DNA from: Streptomyces sp. SirexAA-E
GTDB taxonomy: Bacteria > Actinomycetota > Actinomycetes > Streptomycetales > Streptomycetaceae
DNA length: 64,000 nt
Direction of reading: 5' to 3'
Assembly (NCBI RefSeq): GCF_000177195.2
Contig: NC_015953.1
Coordinates: 2,728,001 to 2,792,000 of the forward strand
Under the pieces are notes generated by a model. That model did not search any database. It was not told the DNA's origin and saw only the letters and a program-made list of their open reading frames with translations. This document shows, one piece after another, positions 37,362 to 49,742 of this stretch. The translations under genes and the position numbers were made by a program. The number at the start of each line of letters is the position of its first letter. Position 1 is the first letter of the stretch.

Positions 37362-37402
37362 GCGTTGCGACGCACAAACGTCCTACTCTCAGCGTTGCGA
37401 CG
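37362..37402. repeat. 11-bp direct repeat in the TetR-tagG intergenic region
   Basis: GCGTTGCGACG occurs at 37362-37372 and again at 37392-37402, exactly 30 bp apart (about three helical turns). It sits between the inverted repeat and the tagG-like start, so it may bind a regulator as two copies on the same face of DNA. Confidence 0.6.
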
Positions 37403-37470
37403 ATACGGTCCCGTCCCATCCCTTGAGGCCGCTCGCCGTGTTCCTCCCGCCCCCGTCGAAAGCGATCGTG

Positions 37471-38409
37471 GTGAGCCAGACAGCAGCCCCGCCGGCCCCG
37501 GTGGACCCCGCACCCCCCTCTCTCCTCCCCACGTACGAGCCCGGTGAGCTGGCCGCGCTCGCCGCCCGGCACGGCCTCACCGTCAGCGGCGCCCGGCCGT
37601 CCCTCGGGGAGTACGTCCGGCAGCTGTGGGGGCGCCGGCACTTCATCACGGCGTTCGCGACCGCCAAACTCACCGCGCAGTACAGCCAGGCGAAGCTGGG
37701 CCAGATCTGGCAGATCATGACCCCGCTGCTCAACGCGGCGGTCTACTACTTCATCTTCGGCGTCCTGATGGACACCAAGCGCGGGGTCCCGGACTTCGTG
37801 CCCTTCCTCGTCACCGGGGTCTTCATCTGGACCTTCACAGCCAGCTCGATCACGGCCGGCACCCGGGCCATCAGCGGCAACACCGGACTCGTGCGGGCCC
37901 TGCACTTCCCCCGCGCCTCCCTGCCCATCGCCCTGGCCATCCAGCAGCTCCAGCAGCTGCTGTTCTCGCTGGGTGCGCTCTTCCTCATCCTGCTCGGGTT
38001 CGGCCAGTACCCGCGGCCGTCCTGGCTGCTGGCGGTGCCCGCGCTCGCCCTGCAGGCCGTGTTCAACACCGGTGTCTCCATGGTCATGGCGCGTCTCGCC
38101 GCGAAGACGCCGGACATCGCGCAGCTGATGCCGTTCGTCCTGCGGACGTGGATGTACGCCTCGGGCGTCATGTGGAGCCTGGACCACCTGCTCGCGGGCG
38201 ACCGGGTCCCCTCGTACGTCCTGCTGGCACTGGAGTGCAACCCGGCCGCCGTCTACATCGACCTGGTCCGGTTCGCACTGATCGACAGCTTCACCGGGGC
38301 GCAGCTGCCCCCGCACGTATGGGCCGTCGCGGCGGGCTGGGCGCTCGTCTGCGGTATCGGCGGTTTCGTGTACTTCTGGAAGGCCGAGGAGCAGTACGGA
38401 CGTGGCTGA
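37471..38409 (+). CDS. Wall polymer ABC exporter, permease subunit (TagG-like)
   Basis: 312-aa ABC-2 type permease. After a Pro-rich N-terminus come YVRQLWGRRHFITAFATAKLTAQYSQAKLGQIWQ-type family residues and six hydrophobic segments, as in TagG/Wzm exporters of teichoic acids and polysaccharides. It overlaps the ATPase gene by 8 bases, so they form a two-gene exporter. The start is uncertain: I chose GTG at 37471, after GAAAG; another GTG is directly before it. Confidence 0.88.
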   Translation: MSQTAAPPAPVDPAPPSLLPTYEPGELAALAARHGLTVSGARPSLGEYVRQLWGRRHFITAFATAKLTAQYSQAKLGQIWQIMTPLLNAAVYYFIFGVLMDTKRGVPDFVPFLVTGVFIWTFTASSITAGTRAISGNTGLVRALHFPRASLPIALAIQQLQQLLFSLGALFLILLGFGQYPRPSWLLAVPALALQAVFNTGVSMVMARLAAKTPDIAQLMPFVLRTWMYASGVMWSLDHLLAGDRVPSYVLLALECNPAAVYIDLVRFALIDSFTGAQLPPHVWAVAAGWALVCGIGGFVYFWKAEEQYGRG

Positions 38410-39196
38410 GACCCCCGGCACACGCGTGCCCACCGTCGTCGTCGACGACGTCCACATCACCTACACCGTCAACGGCGCCCGCACCGGGCGCGGCAGCGCC
38501 ACCTCCGCCCTGAACAGGATCGTCTCGCGGCGGCAGCCGCGGGGCGCCCGCAAGGTGCACGCGGTGAAGGGCGTCAGCTTCGCCGCCTACAAGGGCGAGG
38601 CCATCGGTCTGATCGGCTCCAACGGTTCGGGCAAGTCGACGCTCCTCAAGGCGATCGCGGGTCTGCTGCCGCCGTCGCAGGGCCGGGTGCACACCCAGGG
38701 CCAGCCCTCGCTGCTCGGCGTCAACGCGGCCCTGATGAGCGACCTGACCGGGGAACGCAACGTCGTGCTCGGCGGGCTGGCCATGGGGATGACACGGGCG
38801 CAGATCCGCGAGCGCTACCAGGACATCGTCGACTTCTCCGGGATCAACGAGAAGGGCGACTTCATCACGCTGCCGATGCGCACCTACTCCTCCGGCATGG
38901 GCGCCCGGCTGCGGTTCTCCATCGCCGCCGCCAAGAGCCACGACGTCCTGCTGATCGACGAGGCGCTGTCCACGGGCGACGCGAAGTTCCAGCGACGCAG
39001 CAAGGACCGGATCATGGAGCTTCGTGAGCAGGCCGGCACGGTCTTCCTGGTCAGCCACAGCAACCGCTCGATCACCGACACCTGCGACCGGGCGATCTGG
39101 CTGGAGGCGGGCACCCTGCGGATGGACGGCCCCGCCAAGGAGGTCGTCGCCGCGTACGAGGAGTTCACCGGGCCGGTGAAGGCCAGGAAGAAGTGA
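38402..39196 (+). CDS. Wall polymer ABC exporter, ATPase subunit (TagH-like)
   Basis: 264-aa ATPase: Walker A GSNGSGKST, signature YSSGMGARLRF (the variant typical of TagH/Wzt), Walker B LLIDEALSTGDA and H-loop VSHS. There is no C-terminal carbohydrate-binding domain such as long Wzt proteins have, so export probably does not depend on recognition of a chain-end modification. GTG start at 38402 overlaps the permease stop. A strong terminator follows directly. It should flip the lipid-linked polymer built by the fusion proteins next door. Confidence 0.92.
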   Translation: MAETPGTRVPTVVVDDVHITYTVNGARTGRGSATSALNRIVSRRQPRGARKVHAVKGVSFAAYKGEAIGLIGSNGSGKSTLLKAIAGLLPPSQGRVHTQGQPSLLGVNAALMSDLTGERNVVLGGLAMGMTRAQIRERYQDIVDFSGINEKGDFITLPMRTYSSGMGARLRFSIAAAKSHDVLLIDEALSTGDAKFQRRSKDRIMELREQAGTVFLVSHSNRSITDTCDRAIWLEAGTLRMDGPAKEVVAAYEEFTGPVKARKK

Positions 39197-39198
39197 CG

Positions 39199-39237
39199 CG
39201 GCCGCCGGACCGGTGCGGGGCACCGGTCCGGCGGCCG
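39199..39237. terminator. Strong terminator after the exporter operon
   Basis: 17-bp perfect inverted repeat (39199-39215 with 39221-39237, arm CGGCCGCCGGACCGGTG) with a 5-base loop, starting 2 bp after the exporter ATPase stop. It also lies 43 bp past the convergent glutamate dehydrogenase stop, so it can serve both strands. Confidence 0.92.
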
Positions 39238-39280
39238 GGGGGCGACGGCATCCCGTCGCCCCCTGTCACCGCACGCCGCC

Positions 39281-42200
39281 TCAGGCGTGTGTGCGCAGCA
39301 GGGTGCGCATGGTCCGCATCGCCACGGACAGGTTCGCCAGGTCGAAGGAGTCCGAGCTCTGGATCTCCTCCAGGGTGGAGCGCGAACGCGCCAGGATCGC
39401 CGCGTTCTTCTCCTCCCAGGCCGAGAAACGCTCCTGCGGCGTGGACGTCCCGTTGCCGACGGACAGGACGTCCGACGTCAGCGCCGCGTGCGCCGCGTAC
39501 AGGTCCTCACGGATCGAGGCGCGGGCCATGGACTGCCAGCGGTCCGCCCGCGGCAGCTCGATGATCCGGTCCATCAGCTGGGCGATGCCCAGCCGGTCGC
39601 CCAGGTCGTAGTAGACCTCGGCGACCGCCAGCGGCTCCTTGCCCGTACGGTCGGCGATCGCGACGATGTCCAGCGTCGGGAAGGCCGAGGAGAACCCGGC
39701 CACCCGCACCGCGAGCTCCTCCGGGACGCCCACCGAGGTGAGCTCGTTCAGGATCGAGCTGTACCACTCCAGGTCGGCGCCCTTGAGCAGCTTGGGCAGC
39801 TCGGCCCAGACCTCCTCCACGCCGGACCGGAAGAACTCGACGGTCTCCGCGATCGCGACGGGCTGCGGCCGGTTGCCGAGCAGCCAACGCGAGCCGCGCT
39901 CCACCAGCCGGCGCGAGTGCAGCCGGATCCGGGTCTGCACATCGGCGGCGACCTGGTTGTCGAGCGCCTCCACGGCGTCCCACACCGAGGACAGGCCGAA
40001 GATCTCACGGGCGGCGAACTGCGCCCGCACGACCTCTTCCAGCGAGGCCCCGGTCTCCTCCCGCAGACGGTGCAGGAACGTCGAACCACCGGCGTTCACC
40101 GTGTCGTTGACCAGCACGGTCGTGATGATCTCCCGGCGCAGCGCGTGTCCGGCGACCGCTTCGGGGAAGCGCTCGCTGAGCAGCTGCGGGAAGTAGGAGT
40201 GCACCAGCTTCTGCAGATGCGGATCGTCCGGCAGGCTGGTGGAGATCAGCTCCTCGGCCGCCGTGATCTTGGTGTAGGCGAGCAGGACGGCGAGCTCCGG
40301 CTGGCTGAGGCCCTTGCCGTGGTTGAGCAGCTCGCGGATCTGCCGGTCGTTCGGCAGGAACTCCAGCGACCGGTCCAGGTGCCCATCGCGGCCGAGCCGG
40401 CGCATGAAGCGCTGGTGGGCGTGGAGGAGGGACGGCGCCTGGGCGCAGGCGTTGGCGAGGGCCACGTTCTGCGCGTAGTTGTTGCGCAGCACCAGGTCGC
40501 CGACCTCGTCGGTCATCTCGGCGAGCACCTTGTTGCGCTGCTTGACGGTCATGTCGCCGTCCCGGACGAGTCCGTTGAGCAGGATCTTGATGTTCACCTC
40601 GTGGTCGGAGGTGTCCACACCGGCGCTGTTGTCGATCGCGTCGGTGTTGATCCGGCCGCCGGAGCGGGCGAACTCGATCCGCCCGAGCTGGGTGGCCCCC
40701 AGGTTGCCGCCCTCACCGACGACCCGGGCCCGCAGGTCCTGGCCGTCGACCCGGATCGCGTCGTTGCCCTTGTCGCCGACGTCGGCGTTCGACTCGGCCG
40801 ACGACTTGATGTACGTGCCGATGCCGCCGTTCCACAGGAGGTCGACCCTCGCCTTGAGGATGTTCTGCATCAGCTCGGCGGGCGTCATCTTCGTGACGTG
40901 GGGCTCGATGCCGAGCGCCTCACGGACGTGCGCGTTGATCGGGATCGACTTGGCGCTGCGCGGGTGCACGCCGCCGCCCGTGGAGATCAGGCTCTTGTCG
41001 TAGTCGTCCCAGGAGCTGCGCGGCAGGTCGAACAGCCGGCGCCGCTCCGCGTACGAGGTGGCGGCGTCCGGGCTCGGGTCGAGGAAGATGTGCCGGTGGT
41101 CGAAGGCCGCGACCAGCCGGATGTGCTCCGACAGCAGCATGCCGTTGCCGAACACGTCACCGGACATGTCCCCGACGCCGACGACCGTGAAGTCCTCGGT
41201 CTGGGTGTCGTGCCCGAGCTCGCGGAAGTGCCGCTTCACGGACTCCCAGGCGCCGCGGGCGGTGATGCCCATGCCCTTGTGGTCGTAGCCGGCGGAGCCG
41301 CCGGAGGCGAAGGCGTCCCCGAGCCAGAAGCCGTACGAGACGGCGACGTCGTTGGCGATGTCGGAGAACTTCGCGGTGCCCTTGTCGGCGGCGACGACGA
41401 GATAGGTGTCGTCCTCGTCGTGCCGGACCACGTCGGCGGGCGGCACGACCTCGCCGGTCACCATGTTGTCGGTGATGTCCAGGAGCGCCGAGATGAACGT
41501 CTTGTAGCAGGCGATGCCCTCGGCGAGCCAGGCGTCACGGTCGACGGCCGGATCCGGGAGCTGCTTGGCGACGAAGCCGCCCTTGGCCCCGACCGGCACG
41601 ATCACGGTGTTCTTGACCATCTGCGCCTTGACCAGGCCGAGGATCTCCGTACGGAAGTCCTCCCGCCGGTCCGACCAGCGCAGCCCGCCGCGGGCGACCT
41701 TGCCGAACCGCAGGTGGACGCCCTCGACGCGCGGCGAGTACACCCAGATCTCGAACGCCGGTCGCGGAGCCGGGAGATCGGGGATGGCCTGCGGGTCGAA
41801 CTTCATGGAGACGTAGCCGTGCGGCTCGTGGTCGTCGTCCGGCTGGAAGAAGTTGGTCCGCAGTGTGGCCTTGATGACGGTGAGGAAGGACCGCAGGATC
41901 CTGTCCTCGTCCAGCGAGGCGACCTGGTCCAGTGCGCCGTCCAGCTCCTCCAGCAGACCGTCCGTCAGCTCGGTGCCCGCCTTCTGGCGGGTCGGCGACA
42001 TCCGGGCCTCGAAGAGGGAGACCAGCAGCCGGGTGGTGTGGACGTTGTTGCGGAGGGTGTCCTCCATGTAGTCCTGGCTGAACGTCGAACCCGCCTGGCG
42101 CAGGTACTTCGCGTAGGCGCGCAGCACCATCGCCTGGCGCCAGTCGAGCCCGGCGCCCAGCACCAGCGCGTTGAAGCCGTCGTTCTCCGCCTCACCGGTC

Positions 42201-44293
42201 CAGACGGCCGCGAACGCCTCCTGGAAACGCTCCCGGGCGTCGTCGCCCAGGTGGTCGGGGGCGGCGTCCGTCTTCGGCATGCGCAGCCCGAAGTCGTAGA
42301 TCCAGGCGTGCCGGCGGTCGGCGCAGCGCAGCTCGTAGGGGCGTTCGTCGACGACCTCGACGCCGAGCCGCTGGAGCGCGGGCAGGACGGCGGAGAGGGA
42401 CACCTGCTCGCCCGTCCGGTAGATCTTGAAGCGGCGCTCACCGGGAGCGGCCCCCACCGGTTCGTACAGGCTGAGGGCGAAGTCCTTGCGGTCCCTCTTG
42501 AGCGCCTCCAGATGCACCAGGTCGGCCACGGCCGCGCGCGGCGAGTGGTCGGCCTTGTAGCCCTCGGGGAAGGACTGCCCGTACCGGCGCATCAGCTCGG
42601 CGGCGCGCTCCTCGCCGCACTCGGCGTTCAGCGCTTCCTGGAAGCCGTCGGCCCAGGAGCGGGCGGCCTCGACGAGGCGGGCCTCGATGCGGTCCGCGTC
42701 GGCGTCGGTGAGGTGCGGCAGTTCGGTGCCCTGCGGGACACGGACGACGAAGTGCAGCCGGGAGAGGATCGACTCGGTGTTCCAGGCGGTGAAGTCGACG
42801 CTGATGCCGCCCAGTTCCTCCTTGAGGATGTCGATCAGCCGGAGCCGGACCGCCGTGGTGTAGCGGTCGCGCGGCAGGTAGACGAGGGCGGAGTAGTAGC
42901 GCCCGTACTCGTCCTGGCGCAGGTACAGCCGCAGTCGGCGGCGCTCCTGGAGGTACAGCACGGAGGTGACGATGGAGCGCAGCTGGTCGACGGGCGTCTG
43001 GAAGAGCTCGTCGCGCGGGTAGGTCTCCAGGATCTGGAGCAGGTCGCGGCCGTCGTGGCTGTTGGGCGTGAAGCCCGCGCCCTCCAGCACCTCGGCGACC
43101 TTCTGGCGGACGACGGGCACCCGGCGCACCGACTCGGTGTACGCGGCGGACGAGAACAGGCCGAGGAAGCGCCGCTCACCGACGACGTTGCCGTCGGCGT
43201 CGAACTTCTTCACCCCGACGTAGTCGAGGTAGCTGGGCCGGTGGACGGTCGCCCTGCTGTTCGCCTTCGTCAGGACGAGCAGCTTGTGCTCGCGCGCCTT
43301 GGCGCGGGCGTCGGCGGGCAGCCGGTCGAAGGACGGGCTGACGGGGTGCGCCTCGTCGTCGCTGTGCTTGGGGTCGGAGCGCAGGATGCCGAGCCCGGTG
43401 CCGGGTACGGCCGTCAGGGCGTCGCTCTCGCGGAGCTCGTACTCGCGGTAGCCGAGGAAGGTGAAGTGGTCGGCGGCGAGCCAGCGCAGCAGCTCACGGG
43501 CCTCCTCGACCTCCACGTCGCCGAGGTCGTCCAGGGGCTCGGAGGGAAGGTCGTCGGCGATCCGCAGGGCGGCCTCGCGCATCTTCCCCCAGTCCTCGAC
43601 GGTCTCCCGGACGTCGGACAGGACCCGGAGCAGGTCGGCGGTGATCTGCTTCAGGTCCGCGCGGTCGGACTCCCGGTCGATCTCGACGTGGATCCACGAC
43701 TCGACGACCGCGTCCTGCGGCAGTTCGGCCCGGTCCTCCTGGCGGCCCTTGGAGCGCCGCGGTGCGTCACCGTGCGGCCGGTCGTCGGCGAGGACCTCGA
43801 TCAGCCGGCCGGCGACGTCGCGGCGGACGACGACCTGCGGGTGGATGACGAGGTGGATGCCGCGGCCCTGCCGGGACAGCTCGTTGGTGACCGAGTCGAC
43901 CAGGAACGGCATGTCGTCGGTGACGACCTCGACGACCGAGTGGCTGCACGTCCAGCCGTTCTCCTCGACGGTCGGGGTGTGCACCCGGACGTTCGCCGTC
44001 CCCTGGGGGCGGTTCTCGGCGAGGCGGTAGTGGGAAGAAGCAGCGCCGAAGACATCGACCGGATCACGGTCGGTGACATCCTCCGGAGCGGTGTGCAGGT
44101 AGTAGCGCTGGAGGTAGGCGAGCAACTGGTCCTGGACCGGCTGCTCGTCCTGATCGGCCCCGGTGCCTGCCTCGGCGAGGCGGACCCGTGGGGCACCGCC
44201 CGGGCCTTCGACACCACCGCCCGGACTGTTGTCAGCTACCCGGGCCGCTCGTGCGAGCAGCTCGGCCTTGGCTTCGTCCAGCTTGGTCTGCAT
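39281..44293 (-). CDS. gdh: Large NAD-dependent glutamate dehydrogenase
   Basis: 1670-aa enzyme of the 180-kDa class, oxidising glutamate to 2-oxoglutarate and ammonia with NAD. The N-terminal half (about 1-700) contains ACT-like regulatory and helical regions special to this class; the catalytic centre in the second half includes KVARGGLRWSDRREDFRTEI, VPVGAKGGFVAKQLP (catalytic Lys region), and the NAD-binding fold with VGDMSGDVFGNGML. ATG at 44293 follows AGGAG. Length matches the Streptomyces type enzyme. It stands alone, convergent with the exporter genes. Confidence 0.96.
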   Translation of the reverse strand: MQTKLDEAKAELLARAARVADNSPGGGVEGPGGAPRVRLAEAGTGADQDEQPVQDQLLAYLQRYYLHTAPEDVTDRDPVDVFGAASSHYRLAENRPQGTANVRVHTPTVEENGWTCSHSVVEVVTDDMPFLVDSVTNELSRQGRGIHLVIHPQVVVRRDVAGRLIEVLADDRPHGDAPRRSKGRQEDRAELPQDAVVESWIHVEIDRESDRADLKQITADLLRVLSDVRETVEDWGKMREAALRIADDLPSEPLDDLGDVEVEEARELLRWLAADHFTFLGYREYELRESDALTAVPGTGLGILRSDPKHSDDEAHPVSPSFDRLPADARAKAREHKLLVLTKANSRATVHRPSYLDYVGVKKFDADGNVVGERRFLGLFSSAAYTESVRRVPVVRQKVAEVLEGAGFTPNSHDGRDLLQILETYPRDELFQTPVDQLRSIVTSVLYLQERRRLRLYLRQDEYGRYYSALVYLPRDRYTTAVRLRLIDILKEELGGISVDFTAWNTESILSRLHFVVRVPQGTELPHLTDADADRIEARLVEAARSWADGFQEALNAECGEERAAELMRRYGQSFPEGYKADHSPRAAVADLVHLEALKRDRKDFALSLYEPVGAAPGERRFKIYRTGEQVSLSAVLPALQRLGVEVVDERPYELRCADRRHAWIYDFGLRMPKTDAAPDHLGDDARERFQEAFAAVWTGEAENDGFNALVLGAGLDWRQAMVLRAYAKYLRQAGSTFSQDYMEDTLRNNVHTTRLLVSLFEARMSPTRQKAGTELTDGLLEELDGALDQVASLDEDRILRSFLTVIKATLRTNFFQPDDDHEPHGYVSMKFDPQAIPDLPAPRPAFEIWVYSPRVEGVHLRFGKVARGGLRWSDRREDFRTEILGLVKAQMVKNTVIVPVGAKGGFVAKQLPDPAVDRDAWLAEGIACYKTFISALLDITDNMVTGEVVPPADVVRHDEDDTYLVVAADKGTAKFSDIANDVAVSYGFWLGDAFASGGSAGYDHKGMGITARGAWESVKRHFRELGHDTQTEDFTVVGVGDMSGDVFGNGMLLSEHIRLVAAFDHRHIFLDPSPDAATSYAERRRLFDLPRSSWDDYDKSLISTGGGVHPRSAKSIPINAHVREALGIEPHVTKMTPAELMQNILKARVDLLWNGGIGTYIKSSAESNADVGDKGNDAIRVDGQDLRARVVGEGGNLGATQLGRIEFARSGGRINTDAIDNSAGVDTSDHEVNIKILLNGLVRDGDMTVKQRNKVLAEMTDEVGDLVLRNNYAQNVALANACAQAPSLLHAHQRFMRRLGRDGHLDRSLEFLPNDRQIRELLNHGKGLSQPELAVLLAYTKITAAEELISTSLPDDPHLQKLVHSYFPQLLSERFPEAVAGHALRREIITTVLVNDTVNAGGSTFLHRLREETGASLEEVVRAQFAAREIFGLSSVWDAVEALDNQVAADVQTRIRLHSRRLVERGSRWLLGNRPQPVAIAETVEFFRSGVEEVWAELPKLLKGADLEWYSSILNELTSVGVPEELAVRVAGFSSAFPTLDIVAIADRTGKEPLAVAEVYYDLGDRLGIAQLMDRIIELPRADRWQSMARASIREDLYAAHAALTSDVLSVGNGTSTPQERFSAWEEKNAAILARSRSTLEEIQSSDSFDLANLSVAMRTMRTLLRTHA

Positions 44294-44750
44294 GTCCTCT
44301 GGCTCCTGTCGCGCGCCGTTGCGTGACGTAGGTGTAAAAGACGACGTACCGCCACGACGCGGGGTTTCCGGTCTGGTCCGACGCTATGCCGTCTCGGGAG
44401 GTACCCGGGACCGGATGGGCCGTTTTCGGCGGTCGGTCCTGGAGGTGGGAAGCGCGGATCGCCCGGGTGCTGTGGCACTCCGGGCGCAGGCCGGGGGCTT
44501 CACTGCCCCCGAGGCGTATCGCGCTGATCACGGCACCAGGCTATCTCTCTCCCACCCACAACCGTCATGAGCCGCATATGTACAAAAGATGACACCCAAC
44601 TTTGACGCTCTGGACATCGCGCTCACGGCTCCCGGGACGTAACGCGCGCGGCCGTTCTCCGAGTCGAGCGCACGGTCCCCCGGGGCCTCACGGCCGCCGC
44701 CCCGGAGCCGAGGGGCCCAGGTCAGCCGCCCGCCTGCCGCCCGTCACGGG
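44294..44750. other. Intergenic region upstream of the glutamate dehydrogenase gene
   Basis: 457 bp between the HAD gene and gdh, both on the minus strand. It must carry the gdh promoter; the segment around 44540-44620 is AT-richer than its surroundings. No clear promoter consensus, hairpin or gene was recognised. Confidence 0.5.
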
Positions 44751-45425
44751 TCAGTCGTCCACCATCGACCCGGCCAGCGCCACGGCCTCCGACAGGGTGT
44801 CCACCACGGGCACGCCCGCCTCTTCGAGGCTGCTGCGGCTGTGCGAACCACCGGTGTACAGCACGGCGCGCGCACCGACATGGGCGGCGGCCACCGCGTC
44901 GTCCACCGCGTCCCCGATCACCACCGAGCGCTCCGGGTCGATCCCGTCCAGCGCCTCGAAGTGCCGCTCCATGTGCAGGGCCTTGCTACCCCCGGACGGG
45001 CCGGTGCGGCCGTCCACCCGCACGAAGTGGGGCTCGATGCCGTAGTCCCGCACCACGGGGACCAGGTGCTCGTGCCCGTACATGCTGAGCAGCGACTGGC
45101 TGCGCCCGGCCCGCTTCCAGCGGGCCAGCAGCTCCTCGACGCCGGGGGTCAGCGCGCAGGAGACCCGCTGCCGCGCGTAGTGGCGGTGGAAGATGCCGTC
45201 CATCCGCCGCCACTCGGCGTCCGTGGGCAACCGGCCCAACAGCCGCTCGTAGAAGCGGGGTATCGGCACGCAGTACATCTCGCGGTACCGCTCCAGCGTC
45301 ATCGGCGGGAGGCCGGCCTCCGCGAACGCGGCGTTCGTCGCCCCGACGACCGCGACGATGTCGTCGAGCAGTGTGCCGTTCCAGTCCCAGACCAGATGCG
45401 TGCCGTGCTTCCCCCTGTGCGTCAT
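44751..45425 (-). CDS. HAD family hydrolase (phosphoglycolate phosphatase-like)
   Basis: 224-aa phosphatase. Motif I WDWNGTLLDD supplies the two catalytic Asp residues; the alpha-helical cap follows; later SLLSMYGHE (motif II region), a Lys in GGSKALHMERH and IGDAVDDAVAA (motif IV acids) complete the active site. Substrate not predictable; the motif I W-N-G-T form is seen in a set of actinobacterial phosphoglycolate/pyrophosphate-type phosphatases. Start at 45425 (MTHRGKHGTHL) chosen from motif spacing. Confidence 0.88.
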   Translation of the reverse strand: MTHRGKHGTHLVWDWNGTLLDDIVAVVGATNAAFAEAGLPPMTLERYREMYCVPIPRFYERLLGRLPTDAEWRRMDGIFHRHYARQRVSCALTPGVEELLARWKRAGRSQSLLSMYGHEHLVPVVRDYGIEPHFVRVDGRTGPSGGSKALHMERHFEALDGIDPERSVVIGDAVDDAVAAAHVGARAVLYTGGSHSRSSLEEAGVPVVDTLSEAVALAGSMVDD

Positions 45426-45480
45426 ACCGGAGACGGTACCCGCCGGGTACGACAACGGTCCCGGCCCGATCGCACCGCCG

Positions 45481-45987
45481 TCAGCCGATGAGGCCGGGGA
45501 TCTCCTGGATGCCGAACCACAGCAGTTCGTGGTCCTCAGCGCCGTCCACGGTGAACCGGGCGTCGTCGTCACCGAGGTCCGCGGCGCCCAGCGCCGCCGC
45601 CGCGGCCGCGACGTCCTTCTCCGCGTCGTCGGCGTCCACGTGCACGGCGGCGGCCTTCGACAGCGCCAGGGCCTGGGCGATGCGCACCTCACCCAGCGAG
45701 GAGGCGTCCAGCGCCTGGTCCGGGTCGGCGACCGCGGCCCCGTCCGGCACGTCGACGGCGACCACGACCCGGCGCCGGGTCTCGTCCGGCCTGCCGGCGA
45801 TCAGCCGCAGCGAGGCGGAGGCGGCGCGGTTGAGCGCCGCGTACTCCAGCTCCTCGATGTCGTCGGACACGTACCACTCGCGCAGGGAGGGGGTCACCGC
45901 GTAGGCCGTGAGCGGGCCCGGCCCGATCTCACCCGCCCCGTGGGCCACCGCGAGGCCGGAGAGGGTCAGGGGGACGTACACACGCAT
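45481..45987 (-). CDS. Conserved actinobacterial protein, DUF6912-like
   Basis: 168-aa soluble acidic protein starting MRVYVPLTLSGLA. It has two alpha/beta segments (EELEYAALNRAASASLRLI and RRRVVVAVDVPDGAA) and a C-terminus rich in Asp/Ala that ends EDHELLWFGIQEIPGLIG. It resembles the small DUF6912 family known in Actinobacteria. No catalytic motif, membrane helix or signal is visible. It precedes the HAD gene in the same direction by 55 bp. Function unknown. Confidence 0.75.
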   Translation of the reverse strand: MRVYVPLTLSGLAVAHGAGEIGPGPLTAYAVTPSLREWYVSDDIEELEYAALNRAASASLRLIAGRPDETRRRVVVAVDVPDGAAVADPDQALDASSLGEVRIAQALALSKAAAVHVDADDAEKDVAAAAAALGAADLGDDDARFTVDGAEDHELLWFGIQEIPGLIG

Positions 45988-46269
45988 GGCTGACCGCTTT
46001 CGTCGTCGACAACGCCCTCAGGATACGTGGGACGTCCCCGATCGGGGCCCGTGAGGCACCCCCGGCCGTCCACCCGGTGACGCCCGTCACCCCCTCCGCA
46101 GCCCTTGCGGCGCGGGGCCCGCCACCCTGATAGGTGATTCTCCGGAACGGCTTCCCGGCGTCGTCCGCGGCTTGCGGCGCCCTCGGCCGCCCCCGTAGAA
46201 GATCACCAGCGCGCGGACGCCGCCCGGCATCCGCACGAGGCGCAGGACATCAGCCACGGGGGCCAGACC

Positions 46270-46698
46270 ATGAGCACGGACAAGACGAGGCCGGCCGGAC
46301 GAGGCGACCGCTCCCGGCCCGGGGCCGTACCGCCGCGCAGGGCACCGCACCGCCCCCGGCAGCCGCTGCGGCCTCACCAGTGGTTCGCGGAGCGCCTGCT
46401 CGCGGTGCTCAGCGGTCAGCGCCCGGTGCACTGGATGCTGGGCCACACGATCGGCGAGGCCTACGACCAGCTCGCCGAGCTCGCCCCGAGCGCCCCGCTC
46501 GGGACGGGCCACCGGCGCCCGGTCGTCCGCGCCTGCCACGGCACCCGGCCGGCCACCGGCGTGGTCGAGGCGTTCGCCAGCATCGCCACGGGCGAGCGGG
46601 TGCACGCGATGGCCTTCCGCCTGGAGCGGGGCCCGGACCTCCGGTGGCGGTGCGCGGCGGTCGACCTGGGCGGCGAACGCCTCACCGCCCAACGCTGA
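46270..46698 (+). CDS. Rv3235-like conserved protein
   Basis: 142-aa protein with a disordered Arg/Pro-rich N-terminus (1-40) and a compact C-terminal domain: WFAERLLAVLSGQRPVHWML, then a region for a small beta fold (GTRPATGVVEAFASIATGERVHAMAF segment), ending RWRCAAVDLGGERL. The pattern fits the Rv3235 family that accompanies secA in Actinobacteria. Here it is convergent with secA. Function unknown; the basic tail could bind nucleic acid or ribosome. Confidence 0.8.
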   Translation: MSTDKTRPAGRGDRSRPGAVPPRRAPHRPRQPLRPHQWFAERLLAVLSGQRPVHWMLGHTIGEAYDQLAELAPSAPLGTGHRRPVVRACHGTRPATGVVEAFASIATGERVHAMAFRLERGPDLRWRCAAVDLGGERLTAQR

Positions 46699-46862
46699 CC
46701 GGCCACGCGGATCAGGACGGATGACGGGCCCGCCCGCCGGCCGCGCGGAGGCACCGTCGCGTCCCTCAGCGGCGCTCGGACAGGGCTCACGCCCGGCGCG
46801 CCGCCCGGCGGACGCCCTCGGACCCACGGCGCGTCCACGGGCCCCCCAGGCCCCTGGACGGG

Positions 46863-46896
46863 CCTGGGCCGGACACCCCAAGGTGTCCGGCCCAGG
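46863..46896. terminator. Bidirectional terminator between Rv3235-like gene and secA
   Basis: 15-bp perfect inverted repeat CCTGGGCCGGACACC / GGTGTCCGGCCCAGG with a 4-base loop, 17 bp past the secA stop on the minus strand. Confidence 0.92.
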
Positions 46897-46913
46897 CGGC
46901 GACGCGCTCGGCG

Positions 46914-49742
<2,829 letters not shown>

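Noticed and set aside
19460..39196. Genomic island acquired recently
   Set aside because: GC content and codon use look like the rest of the window; no integrase, tRNA border or direct-repeat ends were found.
39287..44326. A very long open frame (over 1600 codons) antisense to the glutamate dehydrogenase gene
   Set aside because: High-GC codon bias produces long open antisense frames. The translation is Arg/Val/Leu/Asp-rich without domains, whereas the minus strand encodes an unmistakable dehydrogenase.
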